A DNA stretch of 64,000 nt from Pyrenochaeta sp. MPI-SDFR-AT-0127 (GCA_020747015.1 JAGTJM010000004.1:1-64000); one strand, 5' to 3'. Positions 33,209-45,647 are shown, counted from the first letter of the stretch. Translations and numbers: made by a program. The notes: generated from the letters alone by a model not told the origin.

Positions 33209-36200
33209 ATGAGCACCGGCGACGACGATGACTTGAGACTGCAGCGAGCATCAGCCTCGCTGCTATCAGACTTTGGACAGCTCCTGCCTCGATTGTTACG
33301 AAAACGCAGCCATAATGGGAAACTTGGTCAGATGCGCTTGCAGGTGCGCGATGTTGACCTGTATAAAGCCTGTGCCTTGGTATAGCATCATCATTTTCAT
33401 TTTCAAAATAAATGCACATACTGACCTGTAATTAGATAGAACCTTTCCAAGAGGACCCACAAATCCTCGACGCACACCTCAAGGTTATCATTCCGCCTCT
33501 TGTTGCCTCCTACATCGAAGTCATTCAGGTCGCTCCCAAAGAAAATCTAAAGAAAAACTTTTTACCTCTTTCTCATGTTATATGTTGCCTCTTGAACCTC
33601 TTTTGCAAGGTTAGAGGTGAAAGGGTCATCAAAGGCTTCTTCAATAATGAGCCACGCTACCTTGAATTGATCTTGAGCGAGCTTGAAGCCGGGGTCACTC
33701 TTCGTACAAAGAATACCGATGAAGTTGAGCATCCATCATTATTCCCATGGGTTGAGCGCTACGTTCTTCTGCTTTGGCTTTCCCATCTATTGCTAGCACC
33801 CTTCCCACTGGAGTCTATGTCTGGTCTCCAGCCGACCGCACACACTTCGATAAAAACTGGAATTACGTTACCTCTTGAGGCTCCTGGAGTCACTCTGCGT
33901 ATTCTCACTATTTGCATCTATAGCCTTCACTCGGCATCAAAGGAGCGAAGTGCTGCAGCGCAGCTTTTGGTCAGGCTATCTGTGCGTCCGGACATGCAAA
34001 AGCTTGGGTTGCTGGATGCACTAGTGGAGTGGTCGTTGTTGTTTTTCTCAAAAGTTTCCGAGGACCAGGCCGACATACACCAATGTCTTGGAGTACTCTC
34101 ATTCTTGTCGGGCCTTGTGGCATCTACTACTAAGGAGGAGATTAGCCCATTTCTTGCTGCGATATACGGTTCCTGTCGACGTATTCTCGATCATGATAGC
34201 CTTGCGTTCGTCAGAAGTTCGGCTGTAGCTCGAAAACTCATCGTGAAAAGCTTGCGCAACATTGTCGTTCATTGCCTTCAAATTTCACCACCTCCTGCTG
34301 GGCTAGACTCTACAACGCTTATTGAAGAAGTTATTGAGTTTCTGCTAGATTCGCTTGCAGATGCTGATACGCCAGTCCGGTATGGATCAAGCAAGGCACT
34401 GAGCATCATAACATTGAAGTTGAATTCTGGGATGGCTACGGAAGTAGTCGAAGCTATCCTTGGATCACTCAATGAGAACGTACACTGGCAAGGCTCCAAA
34501 CGCAACCTGAACAGCGTAAACCCACTTCGATGGCATGGGCTCACCCTGACCTTGTCGCAATTACTCTACAGGAAAGCCATTGACATCAACCACTTGCCCG
34601 AAGTATTGAACGCTCTCCTACTATCCCTGGGTTTTGAACAGCGATCTCCTACTGGTGGATCCGTTGGGACTAATGTACGAGATGCCGCTTGCTTTGGACT
34701 TTGGGCTCTCTCTCGACGTTATGCAACAGCAAATCTTCTTGCAGTAGAGACCACTTCAATTCGCGCCTCCGAACACCATGAAGCTCTACTTGTACCCCAA
34801 GTACTAGCAATAGAGCTAGTGGTTGCCGCTTGCCTCGATCCTGCTGGTAATATCCGAAGAGGCTCCTCGGCTGCTCTCCAAGAATTGATCGGGCGTCACC
34901 CAAATACCATTGAAGAGGGAATCTCGCTGGTCCAAGTCATTGACTTCCATGCAGTTGGCCTTCGGCCAAGAGCTATGTGTGAGGTAGCAATAAAAGCTGG
35001 GGAGCTCCGATCGTTATATTGGGACGCACTTTTCGAGAACCTGCTGGAGTGGAGAGGGACTGGTGCTCTAGATTCAGACTCGCGCCTCTTTGCAGCTAAA
35101 GCGATCGGCCTACTTACCAAAGGTCGCCCTTCGAGCATTTTGTGGCAGATGCAGAACCGAATATGCAAACAACTTGTGGTGCTCAGATCCCGGGAAGTCG
35201 AAGAACGTCAGGGCCTTGTTTCTGCTCTGGCCGCTCTAGCGGAATCCATAGGCTTAGCAACCGATTTTGCTGGTCCTAGAGATTTGCAGTTCGCTCTCTT
35301 CCACCTCTGGAACCTGTTGGGCGACGAATTGAAACTAGAGAGCAAGGCCATTACTTCTGTAGCTCTACGGCCAGAGTTCACGGCGGCTTCCATTTGCAAT
35401 TTCATTGGCGCAATGGCTGCTTTGACTAATCGTCTACCAAAAGACTGCTGGCCATCGGACATACCTTCAGTCGAGATTAGACGTGTCTTGGATTTGTGCC
35501 TTTCCCGTCACGAACAATCTGTCTTGGAGGCGATAGAGAAAGCTACTCCCGCAGTGCTCAAGCTTCTTTCTCGAGATGGGGTTGTTGATATTGAGAACAT
35601 AGTGTTCAATTGGCTATCAAGGCTGGAAAATGAAGCATCATACAACGGCCTTCGTTGCTCAGGACATGCTATTGCTCTTGGGTCGGCATACGCCGTACTC
35701 GATAATCACAAGTATCGCAGGGAAGGCCTGGATCTGCCAAGACGTATTGTCAAAGTTCTTACGTTCAGATCCACCTCAGCTGTCGCAGTTGAGGCACGGA
35801 CTGTAGCATTGCGAGCTTTGGGTATTCTATTACGAAGTACTTCCGTGGATCCAGCCTCGAACCTAACTCGTCTGGCTTTTGATGTGGAGGCACAAATTGG
35901 TATGGCATTGCATGTTGCTTTGAATGACTATACGACTACGGAACGTGGCGATATTGGAGCACTTGTAAGGCTTGAAGCCCTAAATGCAGTGTCATCGGCA
36001 TGGGCATATAGTGTACCACGTGATAAGCATGGCGAGGTAGACCAAAAAATTTACGCCGATGTCGTACGCCTTTCCCTGGAGAGGTTGGATAAGATTCGGG
36101 TCAAGGCCGCGCAACTCTTACAGAAAGCCACCTTGCAGGATTGCGAGGATGGCAGCATTACTATGGTGCAAGATGTTTCTTCGAGTGCTTATTTCGCCAG

Positions 36201-36938
36201 CGCGCTCCACATGCTTCAGCCAACAACCGATACTTTCATAGAGGTCAAGGAGTCTGTTTGTATAGGCTTTGTTAACTCTGCTGGTATGGGCTCGGAGTCC
36301 GTTACTCAAAATTCGAGGGCTGCACTCCTCAATTTCGTTGACAGCTTGCCGGAGGCCAGTACTCCGGGCATCCAGTGTTTCGCGTTGCTGGATCTTGTAA
36401 ACTGCATGACGGACCTAATAAAACGAAGTTTGCATGATGACAGGACTTTGCTACCGATGCTCGAAGTCGTAGCGTTCTTGTTCGACATGCAGGTCATGCA
36501 ACGATTGCAGTCGACTTCCTTCAAGTTGGTACCACCGTGGTTCTATCTATTCAAACTACCTAGACTAACATCAGCAGCTTCCGAACGCTCCTTTCTTACA
36601 TCCAAAAGGCGCACTACAAGTCTACACATATGCAAAAGCTCCATCTTGCTCTAGATGTCTATCGCGGCCTAGGCGTAATCCCAGCAACACGCGCAGACAC
36701 TGTCGCGAAAGTTATGAGCATGCTCCTGCATCCATTCCCCAAGGTACTTGTGCCTATCAATGCACTCAATGCAGGATTGGCTGACATTGACTAGATTCGC
36801 ATCGCGGCGGCAGAGACGTTGTGGTTCTTGACACGTGAACAGAGTTTGAAATTGCAGGATTGGAGTTTACCTTCCAAAAGCCTAAAGCCTGCCATGGAGG
36901 AAATCAAGGCGAGCTTGACCATACCACTGGCAGGATAA
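33209..36938 (+). CDS. TBCD: Tubulin-folding cofactor D
   Basis: Large HEAT/armadillo-repeat chaperone that handles beta-tubulin during tubulin dimer assembly, cytosolic (Alp1/Cin1 in yeasts). Exons 33209-33343, 33436-36524, 36578-36743 and 36795-36938 give 1177 aa, normal for the family. Family stretches seen: FQEDPQILDAHLKVIIPPLV, FCKVRGERVIKGFFNNEPR, WVERYVLLLWLSHLLLAPF, SSKALSIITLKL, VRDAACFGLWALSRRY, GNIRRGSSAALQELIGRHP and, after the last two introns, QKAHYKSTHMQKLHLALDVY and FPKIRIAAAETLWFL. The acceptor of intron 2 is a tandem CAGCAG (36574 or 36577), so a one-residue variant is possible. That intron's donor (GTTGGT) is weak but is the only one that keeps frame. Confidence 0.92.
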
Positions 36939-37591
36939 TGTGGACCTGGGAATCATACCTCAAGCGAAGCATGGATGCCCGATCTGTATATCAAGTTATC
37001 GATGGAGAATCTGGCTTGGTTGAGTGACAGACACGCATTGTTGAAGCAAACCTAGGTTCAGTAGCACAGAACAACGGGATCTGGCCACTGGGCTTACTCA
37101 CTTTCCAAGTATGGCCAGTGTAGGAGACAAGTGTGCGATCTAGCGTCCCTACCGTGCTTTTTGCGGAACATTGGCATGCCGCTCAGAGGTGGAATTGGTG
37201 TCGATGAAGACAACGAGGGCTGTTCTTGGATGACTTATTAAGAGTTTGAATTGAAGCTGAATCCTGCTAAATTACATAGTGATATAGTTGCAAGACATAC
37301 AGCCGTAGCTCCTGCCAGTGATGCTTCTAAGATGGTTGAAATTTTCATGATGCATAACACCAAATGCGAGAATGCAAGACAAACTCCAAAGATGCGGACG
37401 CCTGAATGCGATGCATGTCCACAGATACCGTCACGATTCTAGCCGAAGCAGCGGATAGAAGACCAAATGAAACGCCAGTACTTTATGTGCCGCTAAAAGG
37501 AACCCGGGGTATCATGCAGCGACATAGGGGAACAAAAAGTGTATATACAGAGGGAAAAAAATCGGACATAAGGATAGCTTTGAAACGTGAG
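36939..37591. other. 0.65-kb convergent intergenic region
   Basis: It lies between the 3' ends of TBCD (+) and the four-TM protein gene (-). Only short frames occur and I see no gene. Confidence 0.5.
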
Positions 37592-38495
37592 TTAACGTTT
37601 TAGAGGTTTGTGGAATTGTGAGCCGGAGCTTATGGAGTTGTTCTTTTCGCGAATCTGGATAGTTGGTGGGGGTTCTTGGTGCTTGACGGAGAGGATGGCA
37701 GAAATGGCGAGTGTGATGAGTGTGAGGGTTTCGGCAAAGGCGGCACCTATGGCAGTGTAGAAGGCGACTCCCTGGGAATTTGCCAAAGTCAGGGGAGTGC
37801 GAGGAAAGTGGGACATTTGTGAAACTGACCTGTTCTTCGCAAACAGCGCGGTACTGGAAGCGTCCATTGCTGAGCACATTTGCGTTTGTGCACGAGTAGC
37901 GTCCCAAGCTGGCCTTGCTAGCCTTGTCCAGGAGGTTGAAGACGACCAAAGCAGTGATCCACATGATGACGCCAAAGCTCCCGGCCACGATGCGGTAGAC
38001 GTCTCGCGAGCGAAAAGGACGACGAAAGGAGCGCTTGAACGAGAGCGAGAGGATAGCGACGGATGCAAGGAAATTGGCGGCAGCAATGGCAAATAGTATG
38101 ATTGTGGGTGCGAGGTTGGTGTGGGCGGGCCAGGTCATGGGCAGCTCTCCGCTCCGCAGGTCGAGGTACCTGTTGCCGCGATAGATTTCGAGCGTGTGCA
38201 TGAGCATGCAGACGACAGCGCCACTAAGGACGATGATGAGCAGGCGCAGGCAGGATCGCAGTCTGCTGAGCCAATGCGCGCGGGGGACAATGGACAGCTC
38301 CATGCGGGCGCTCTGCCGGCGCAGGAGCGTCGTGGGCGTGAAGCGGGCGCAGTGGTCGGCCTTGGAGACGAAGGGGGCACAGATGAGCCGCGAGACGTAG
38401 TATGGCGATGGCGGGGGCGGCGACGAGGGCGACGGGGTGGAGCTAAGGAGACAAGTCGTGGTTGTCGAGGAAGACGCGAGGTAAGCTCTGGCCAT
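37592..38495 (-). CDS. Four-TM membrane protein, MARVEL-like layout
   Basis: Exons 38495-37830 and 37771-37592 (58-bp intron) give 281 aa. After a Ser/Thr/Pro-rich, probably cytosolic N-terminus come four hydrophobic segments: CLRLLIIVLSGAVVCMLM, PTIILFAIAAANFLASVAIL, VAGSFGVIMWITALVVFNLL and VAFYTAIGAAFAETLTLITL. The extracellular loop between TM3 and TM4 holds Cys residues (YSCTNANV, AVCEEQ) that could pair. The short C-terminal tail is hydrophilic. This resembles fungal MARVEL-type proteins, but I cannot assign a function. The frame is open to 38711, so a start upstream of 38495 is possible; 38495 is preferred because the upstream stretch is Pro/Arg/Cys-rich and not protein-like. Confidence 0.75.
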
Positions 38496-39408
38496 GGTCC
38501 TGGGCGTCTCGAAGCCGAGCGCTGGCTGTCTGCCCTGGTGTGGCCGGAGCGTCACGGGGCACAGCGTATGGACGAGGGAATTGCGACTTGAGTGGAAACA
38601 CGCTTCAGGTGGGAGGAGCAATGCGAGGAGAGAACAGAAGCAACGGGGAGGGGGGCGTGGGCAACAAAACCACTTTGACAATGGCGGCGGCCGTGGGCCA
38701 GGGGGGCGCAAACCTCAACGAGGCCAAAGACTGGGAGCAGAGCAATGCCACACCCGTGCCATTCAGCCACAGCAGTACCAAAGGCTGTGAGACGTGTCGA
38801 CTGCGTTGACTGTACCGCGCCCAGACACGGGCCGCACACCTGCTTGCTTGTCTCTGCAATGCTCAATGGGGCCCTTCTCTGCGGCTGGTACAGTTGGCTG
38901 GTTGCTGGTTGCTCGTTGCTGGTTGCTCGTTGCTGGTTGCTGGCACTGCGTCGAGTTGTTGAGGGCGCGCAAGGCTGTGTGGCTCGTTCCTGCCTCAACG
39001 GGCGCCTTGCGCCTTCCCCATTGGATGCTTGATTCGAAACCTGCGCCTTCCAGGTCCAACACTTGAGCTAGTTGCATATACCGGCATATAAATATACATG
39101 TGCATGTCCACGCAATCCGCTTCTCAGTCCATGTCGCGTTGATCCAAGGTGAGCCATCTTCCAAACAGACAAAACGGCCACCAACACGATACGGCGCAGG
39201 CCATCTATTGTGAGCATAATCCTGCGCCAGCCAAGTTCCCCACCATGTTTCTGCTCATCAGTACGCGACGCGCGTCACCTCCAACATGCCTTCCAATCAT
39301 CTACGGGCCGACTAACCGCCAAGGCTGGCTTTTGAACAGCGCAAACAGAAATCACGTGCAAAGGTCACCAAGTCACTTTGAGCCTGAACTTGATGCTATG
39401 GACTGGCA
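38496..39408. other. 0.9-kb intergenic region
   Basis: This is upstream of the four-TM protein gene and downstream of the CCA1-TTI2 gene. It is GC-rich near 38,500-38,700 and holds a short minisatellite at 38899-38942 (separate entry). I find no gene. Confidence 0.5.
38899..38942. repeat. Short minisatellite, 14-bp unit
   Basis: Roughly three copies of a GTTGCTGGTTGCTC-type unit lie head to tail, with GTTGCT as the inner word. It does not overlap any supported gene. Confidence 0.7.
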
Positions 39409-42400
39409 TCACTCACAGCCCCCAAACAGCTCCTCGAAGCCGGCTGCAGCTTGCAACACATCCCGTTTCTCTCGCTCCCACTCATCCCTTAGCCCTTTCG
39501 CGTCCCCAGACTGCATCACTGCATCTAGCATGGCAACCGTCTCCTGCACTTCCCTCTTCAGCTCGTCAATTTCTTCTACGCCTGCCTTTGTCTGCACACA
39601 TCTGCCCCATAACAGACACAAGCCCATCATAATCTCTCCCCTATGCCCTGGTACTCGAGGCCACGCATTGAGCATCACGCTCTGCAGCGCCTGCAGCGCC
39701 GACATGACTAGTCCTGCGTGGCTAAGAGCGAACGGCTCCCCAAGGATCCCTGAGAGAAGAGCTATCAGATCTGAAAGGTGTTTAACCGACTCGATCCCCA
39801 TGTGCCCAAGCATAATCGCTATGTGATCCACAATTGTCTTAGCAAGCTCGGGGTATGTAGATGGCGTCGGCAAGCGGGCGAGGGGAGCGATGACACTGTC
39901 CCGGAGTATCTTATCAAAGAAGCGGGCCCTATCACTGGCTTTGCCAGTATCGATAGGAAGAAGCAGCCCTAGTGACGCGATAGCAGGCAAAGCCCGTGCG
40001 AAAAGGGTGGCAGAGTCTTGTTCGGGTGTTAAAGAGGGCGTGTATGTGAAAAGCGAGAAGAGAGATTCGGCAAAGACATCGTGGTACCCAGTGCGTTGGA
40101 GGAAGTTCTGGCAACTTTGCCGTGTTGTTGACTTTTCACTCGACAAATCCCTTTCGTGTGGCTGGCCAAGGCTCACAAGGAGCAGCCCAAGCAGCTGGCA
40201 GCCCTTTGCTTTCCACTCGACATCAATATCGTCGATCATCTTAAGTATCGGAGGAACCAGAAAGTGCCACTCCACTTCTATCATCTTTCGATCCAGTGTA
40301 TCGATAGACCACTCCAGTAGATCCAGGACATGTTGGTTCCTGGCCTCTTTCCAAGGAGCTGGCTGTCGTGATGCTTCCAATGCGTCCAACGTGGACTTAT
40401 TCTGTGGGAACAAAGGTGGAATGGTAAGCTGGAGAAAGTGTGACGCCAGGCGGGAGGGAAGCTCACTATCGTTCTTTTCCCTGGAAGCCTTCACAGCCTC
40501 GATAGCTTGAGCCGGGTCGGTAGCGTTAGGGTTGCGGAGCTGCCAGGCCATGACAACATCAAGAGCATCCTTCATCCATGGGCCAGGCTTCGTGTTCAAC
40601 GCTTTGGCGAGCTCTGTGCCTTTGAGAAGCGGCCTGAATGTGTCCGCGTCAAGAATATCAAGCTTGGTAATATGCGTGAGGAAGGCAGCGTAGGCGCCGA
40701 GGATGTCTGGTGATTGTAAGTCATTTTATCGTGGCACCAATCGATTGAGACTTGCCTTCTTTGGACGCTCGATCCAATACGATGTCGTAGATCAAATTGA
40801 ACAGTACTTGCGTCCGCCATGTAGAACCCCAACGACGGACAGCCATACCCAATGTATCTCTAGCAGTTACGTCATTCGTTGGATTGACTGTATCGGGTCG
40901 CCGGAGACCTCTTGCGCATTGGGCTACAAGAGTGCGGATCTCCTCGCTGTTGCTCAGAGAAGCGGTAATGATGTCGCAGACTTTGTTTGGCGCTTTGAAA
41001 CCCTCGCGAGCAACAAGATAGGCGGGAAAGTACGGTCGTTGTGTAGGTTTGGGGTGAGGCACAGTGGGTGCATCCGCCCACGGTATGACTGTAGCGCAGA
41101 CCCAGGCCAGGTACTGTTCGTCCATATTTCGGAGTAGGCAACTGGGGACTATTGTGGGAATCTCGTCACTCTTTTCTATTACACACTCGACAAAGTCATA
41201 TGCTTGCTGAAAATACACAGTCTCTGGCTCAGCCAGTAGCTCTCTGGTTGGATCGGTAAAGACGGTCTTGTAAAGACCGAAGCCGTGGATGAAATTGAGA
41301 GCCATGCGAGGCCGCGGCCCTTTCAGCATCTTCTCCAGTTCAATGCCAACACGCTCCCGGCTAATTTTAATCTTCAGCACCTCTTGGATCTCTGAATTTC
41401 CCATTGCTGTAGCAGTCTCGGGATCGATGGTATAGTCCAGACGACTCGCGAACCGAATTAGGCGAAGGACTCGTAACGGATCGTCCTTGAAGGTCTGATA
41501 GGGTTCCAATGGCGTACGAATGATCCTAGCAGCCATATCCTCGAATCCTTTGGCTGTGAGGTCCTCGACTTGGCATGTGTGTAGATTGTAAAACATGGCG
41601 TTTACGGTAGCATCGCGGCGCATTGCATCTTCCTCCGCAGTCCCAAACTCCATTTGTGGATTGCGTGAAACCTCATTGTAAACCTCCCTCCGAAGGTTGA
41701 CAAGATCCAAGTCAACGCCCATGATCCTAGTCGTAGCCGTCTCGAGATTTTTTGACTTTTCGGGGTTCGCCTCGATCTTGTGCAGGCCTGGTGCCACCTT
41801 CTTCGTTTTGTCGTGTGCGGTGAGATTGTTGTTCTTCTCGATAAGCCCATGCTTCTCAGCGTTGCCTGGGATTTCCAAATACTCCTGCAATTTTAGCCCA
41901 AAATGTTCGCCGGTCATCTTGTTGATGGCGACATCGATGTCGTGGCTTGCTACCTGCAAAAGCTTGTCTCGGACCCATCCTCCCGTCCAACGTAAAATGA
42001 CCTTCTCTTGTGCAAGCGTCTCTGGGATCTCTATGGAGGCACTATGCTCACCAGCCTCTTTCGAAGGGTTGTCGTCAATGTACGCAGCTACATCCAGCAG
42101 TAACTGGCGTAGATTCGACTCGACTTCTGTGAGTTCAAGCTGAACATGATCTGATCTAGATTGTAACGGCATGGTTCCAAATGGCTGAATTAGTCGGGAC
42201 AAAGACGTTACAGTTCTTCGGCGTTTTGAGGGGGGCTCATGCAAACTGTAGGGTGAGATTGCCGTGGACATGCAAGCCACTTGATCTGGGGAGTTGGCTG
42301 GATGGGCTCTGAGAGCTAGGCAGATACCGTTGAAGCACCGAAATGATGAAGGAATGTTACGTTGTGGGGGCAGAGAAAATGTTCGTGATGAACAAACACG

Positions 42401-42424
42401 GCAAGCTCGACTCGTCAAAGACAT
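39409..42424 (-). CDS. CCA1: CCA-adding tRNA nucleotidyltransferase fused to a Tti2-like domain
   Basis: Exons 42424-40756 and 40706-39409 give 988 aa. Residues 1-635 are a class II CCA-adding enzyme, which builds the 3' CCA of tRNAs: GGWVRD (148-153), the catalytic HDIDVAI (Asp162/Asp164), the nucleotide-reading MRRDATVNAMFYN (RRD 269-271), DPLRVLRLIRFASRL and the C-terminal LLKGTELAKALNTKPGPW. Without a stop, the same frame continues into about 350 residues resembling Tti2, a Tel2-Tti1-Tti2 partner that matures PIKK kinases: FLVPPILKMIDDIDVEWKAK, then ALPAIASLGLLLP, VKHLSDLIALL and NAWPRVPGHRGE. The joining 49-bp intron is GC-AG (AAG|GCAAGT...CCAG); if retained, translation stops at 40721. 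The N-terminus is Arg/Ser-rich (mitochondrial-type), and Met52 and Met85 could start cytosolic/nuclear forms. Confidence 0.85.
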
Positions 42425-42758
42425 CCATATGAGTCAGGACAATGTCGCGGAATGACTTCGCAACCCCAAGAGTGCAGGATGGGCTGCCTGTGCGAGGGAG
42501 GGAAGAAAAGTTTGTGACGATGGTTGCGAGACTTGTGCTACATTGAAGGAGATGCCGCCTCTCGTCCAGTCAGAAGGCTCAGCGGCCGCAACGACGATCC
42601 GCTGTCACGCAACACTGTCACACATACAAACAGCCTAGTACGCCCAACAAGACGTCTGCAGCCCCCCATAGATTAGCAATAGACGTGGAATACATGCCGA
42701 TATCATCAAGAAACTCGCGCGCATCCAGTTCTCCGCGGGCGCATCGCCCTAGCCTCTC
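42425..42758. promoter_or_regulatory. Divergent promoter of CCA1-TTI2 and TRS85
   Basis: This 334-bp region separates the two start codons. It is GC-rich toward the TRS85 side and contains a GCGGCCGC word near 42584. I see no TATA box or known factor site that I would defend. Confidence 0.45.
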
Positions 42759-45126
42759 ATGCCGCCGCCGCAAGATGCCACACCGAAGCCCCCCAAATAC
42801 CCGGCCGACCTGGAAGCGTCGATGATACTGCCCAAACAGCGTGGATCGCCGGCGTCCTCTCTCGCCTCGCTCCCGTACCGCCGGTCCAACCCAAGCTTGT
42901 CAAAGCTATTCGAGTCTACCACAAGCATCTCGACTTCACGGCCCAGCTCTGGCACCGCCACACCAACGACGGCCACAGTACCTGGGTCCGTATTCTCGCC
43001 GGGATCGAGGCTGAGCGGGACAGGAACACCCAGCAGCTTACCACCGGGTGTGTCAGACGAGTACCGGACGCTCATCCAACGGGCATTTGTGCCAACCGTT
43101 GCTGTCCTTGCTGATGCGGCCACAGAAGAATTGATTCGGGGCAAGGGACTGGAGGGAGGACTACTTCAGCTTCTGAGGCCGTTCGGAGAATCCGTGCCTG
43201 GGAAAGTCACCATAAGAGACAGCAATGGCGCGAGCAAGAGCTGGGAGGATTTTGGCATCCGCTTTGTAGGCGTCGACGATGCATATCCAGATCTTCGCGT
43301 AGACACGGGGCAGCGAACATCTTCGAGCTCGGTGCGACGCCCTCGACGGACAGGGGGCGACGTAGCGCAGATCGAAGAGCTGGTCGATCGACACTTGCAG
43401 TATTCCGAGTTTAATCGTCAGGACCCGGTGTCAGGCCACCAAAATAAGACCGATGGTGCTCAGACCGAGAGTACTTCATCACCCTTCTACTCCCTCTATT
43501 TGCGTCGGTTACTATCAGGGCTGCCGGTAGTCCCGCATGAGACTTTTTCGCATCCTGTTGCTGGAATAATAGCGATCAGCTCTCGCAACCCCCATCCAAT
43601 AGAAGAACTGCGGAGGTTGTACAATAGACAGCACGACGGAGACCTGAGGTTTCCGCAATGGGTAGAGAATGACTTCCTGCGGTATTACGTTTTGATCCAC
43701 GACGAAGAGACTGGAGATATAGCCAAGTCCAACCAGACGTTTGACTCAATGAAGCGCCACTTTGGGCTTCATTGCCACTTACTGCGGCTGAAGAGCCAAC
43801 AGTGCATACCCTCGGATGATGATAGCGTGCGACTTCCAACTTGCGAGTGGATGTCTGCATCGGAAGAGCTGGCAGAGATTCAGAGGCGAGGTAAATTCTA
43901 TCACTCTTTCCAGTCATCAACATAAGCTGATACTGTAGACAGAGACCGCAGACGAAATCACCGACCCAACCCCTTACTTCCCAGACTCCGATATCTCCAG
44001 CCTTCGTACCTTCATTCGCGAACTGGTCACCCAATCCATAATACCCAATATGGAGCGCAGTGTCTCGACCTGGAACGAGCAGATTCTGTCCCGTCGACGT
44101 GGCTTGTCAGGCCGCTTCATGTCTCTTTCCAAACGCTGGACGCCATTCGGCAGCTCCCGCAACTCATCTTCGTCTTCCAGTCCATCCTCAAATTCAAACT
44201 ATGACAGTTTGCAGGGTTTTTATAGGCCTGATGCGCCAGAGGCCATCATGAGGAGATTAGCGGACTATTGCTTCATGCTCAGAGACTGGAAACTGGCGCT
44301 TAGTACGTATGACATCTTGAGGACAGATTTTCAGAATGACAAGGCGTGGCGGCATTATGCAGGGGCTGCGGAAATGGCCGCACTGTCTGCACTTATGGCA
44401 CCTACGCTACTGTCGTCCAAGTCGCGGTCGGAGAACATTGATGCTTGGATAGAAGCTGCATCATATTCATACACCGACCGACAGCGTAGTGCAGCACCGT
44501 ATTACGCGTTACGAACGCTCTCTCTCTCCTTCGAACTACTACGCTTGCGGGGGTCAAGCGCCGCTGATGATGCAGCACGTTGGGCAACACGGATACTTGA
44601 AGCCGGCTTGGTTGGTACAATAGGCCACGCGCTCGTAACTGAGCGAATATCTGCCTGCTATTCCATACGCACCGGAGCAGGGGCCTACAAATTGGGTAAC
44701 AGACGACGAAAAGCAGCGCTCTGGGCTGTCCTCGCAACCGAGAATTGGTGGCGCCTTGATAGATCGCTTCAGGCAGAAAAGAACCTTGATGTTGCGCTAC
44801 GGTTCTACAATGTGCAGACAGGAGAAATGGAGAGCGGCACGGTGAAGTTGGCATACGACGATATGCAGCGCTTTGTCGATGAATTACGGCAGCAGATTTT
44901 GAGCCTGAGGTTGTCGAACCAAGGTTATAGTGCAGCAGACGAGGGTCAGGTGGACTTCCAGAGTTCTAATGAAGTCGAGGAAGCGATGGAGACATTAGAT
45001 ACAAGCCCAAGGATGCACAGAAAAAGTCTCATTGGTGCGGTGGCGCCGCCTATAGACACTGGTCCCCTGAGCCCTGCGATGGAGAGGAATGAGGAGCCTG
45101 GCGCGAAGGGTGAGGGCTTTGAGTAA
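42759..45126 (+). CDS. TRS85: TRAPPIII subunit Trs85 (TRAPPC8 homologue)
   Basis: Subunit of the TRAPPIII tethering complex, which activates Rab1/Ypt1 in secretion and autophagy; acts at Golgi and pre-autophagosomal membranes. Exons 42759-43890 and 43943-45126 (52-bp intron) give 771 aa. A Ser/Pro/Thr-rich N-terminus is followed by the conserved block: FVPTVAVLADAATEELI, GLEGGLLQLLRPFGESVPG and SWEDFGIRFVGVDDAYPD. Then come FYSLYLRRLLSGLPVVPHET, HPVAGIIAISSRNPHPIEEL and, in exon 2, FIRELVTQSIIPNMER and LADYCFMLRDWKLALSTYD. The helical-repeat region continues with AAPYYALRTLSLSFELLR. The protein ends soon afterwards in a short acidic tail, so it corresponds to the fungal form, shorter than metazoan TRAPPC8. 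Confidence 0.88.
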
Positions 45127-45647
45127 AATAGCTCTGTTCTCGAGAATGGCAGAGGTGTTGCCCACGTCCAGCTTTAGATTCTCACTGCGTTACCGCATTT
45201 GGCATTCATTAAGACATGTGAACCGCTGTAATATAGTATAATTGCCACAAAGTAAAGCCAACGCCGGCCGTGACACGATATCGCTATCAAAACAACATTG
45301 GGAGAGGATCGTAGATACGAGACACAGGTCACGGCAAGTGGCCGGATAGCAGATAGTCTTTAGAAGGAGGATGAATGATTTCGTATTCAACATGTAATCC
45401 GTATACTCATGAGATCAAGAGGAATCCAACCTATAATAACGCCAAACCAGACAGCGAACCGAGCCCAAGCACTTTGGCACCCGACGCTTTGCTGGCAAAT
45501 GCAACACTGTAGCCGTGTCATGCTCGTATGCTATGCAAAATAAAATGATTCCGAGGATTAATATGCGCCCACGCTATGCATGGTAATGAAGATGACCCAT
45601 GATTAACTCAGCTGTGTCCTATCATCAACCGCTGTTACCGTTTATGA
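45127..45647. other. 0.5-kb convergent intergenic region
   Basis: It lies between the 3' ends of TRS85 (+) and the OTU gene (-). It is AT-richer than its flanks, and no gene is seen. Confidence 0.5.
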
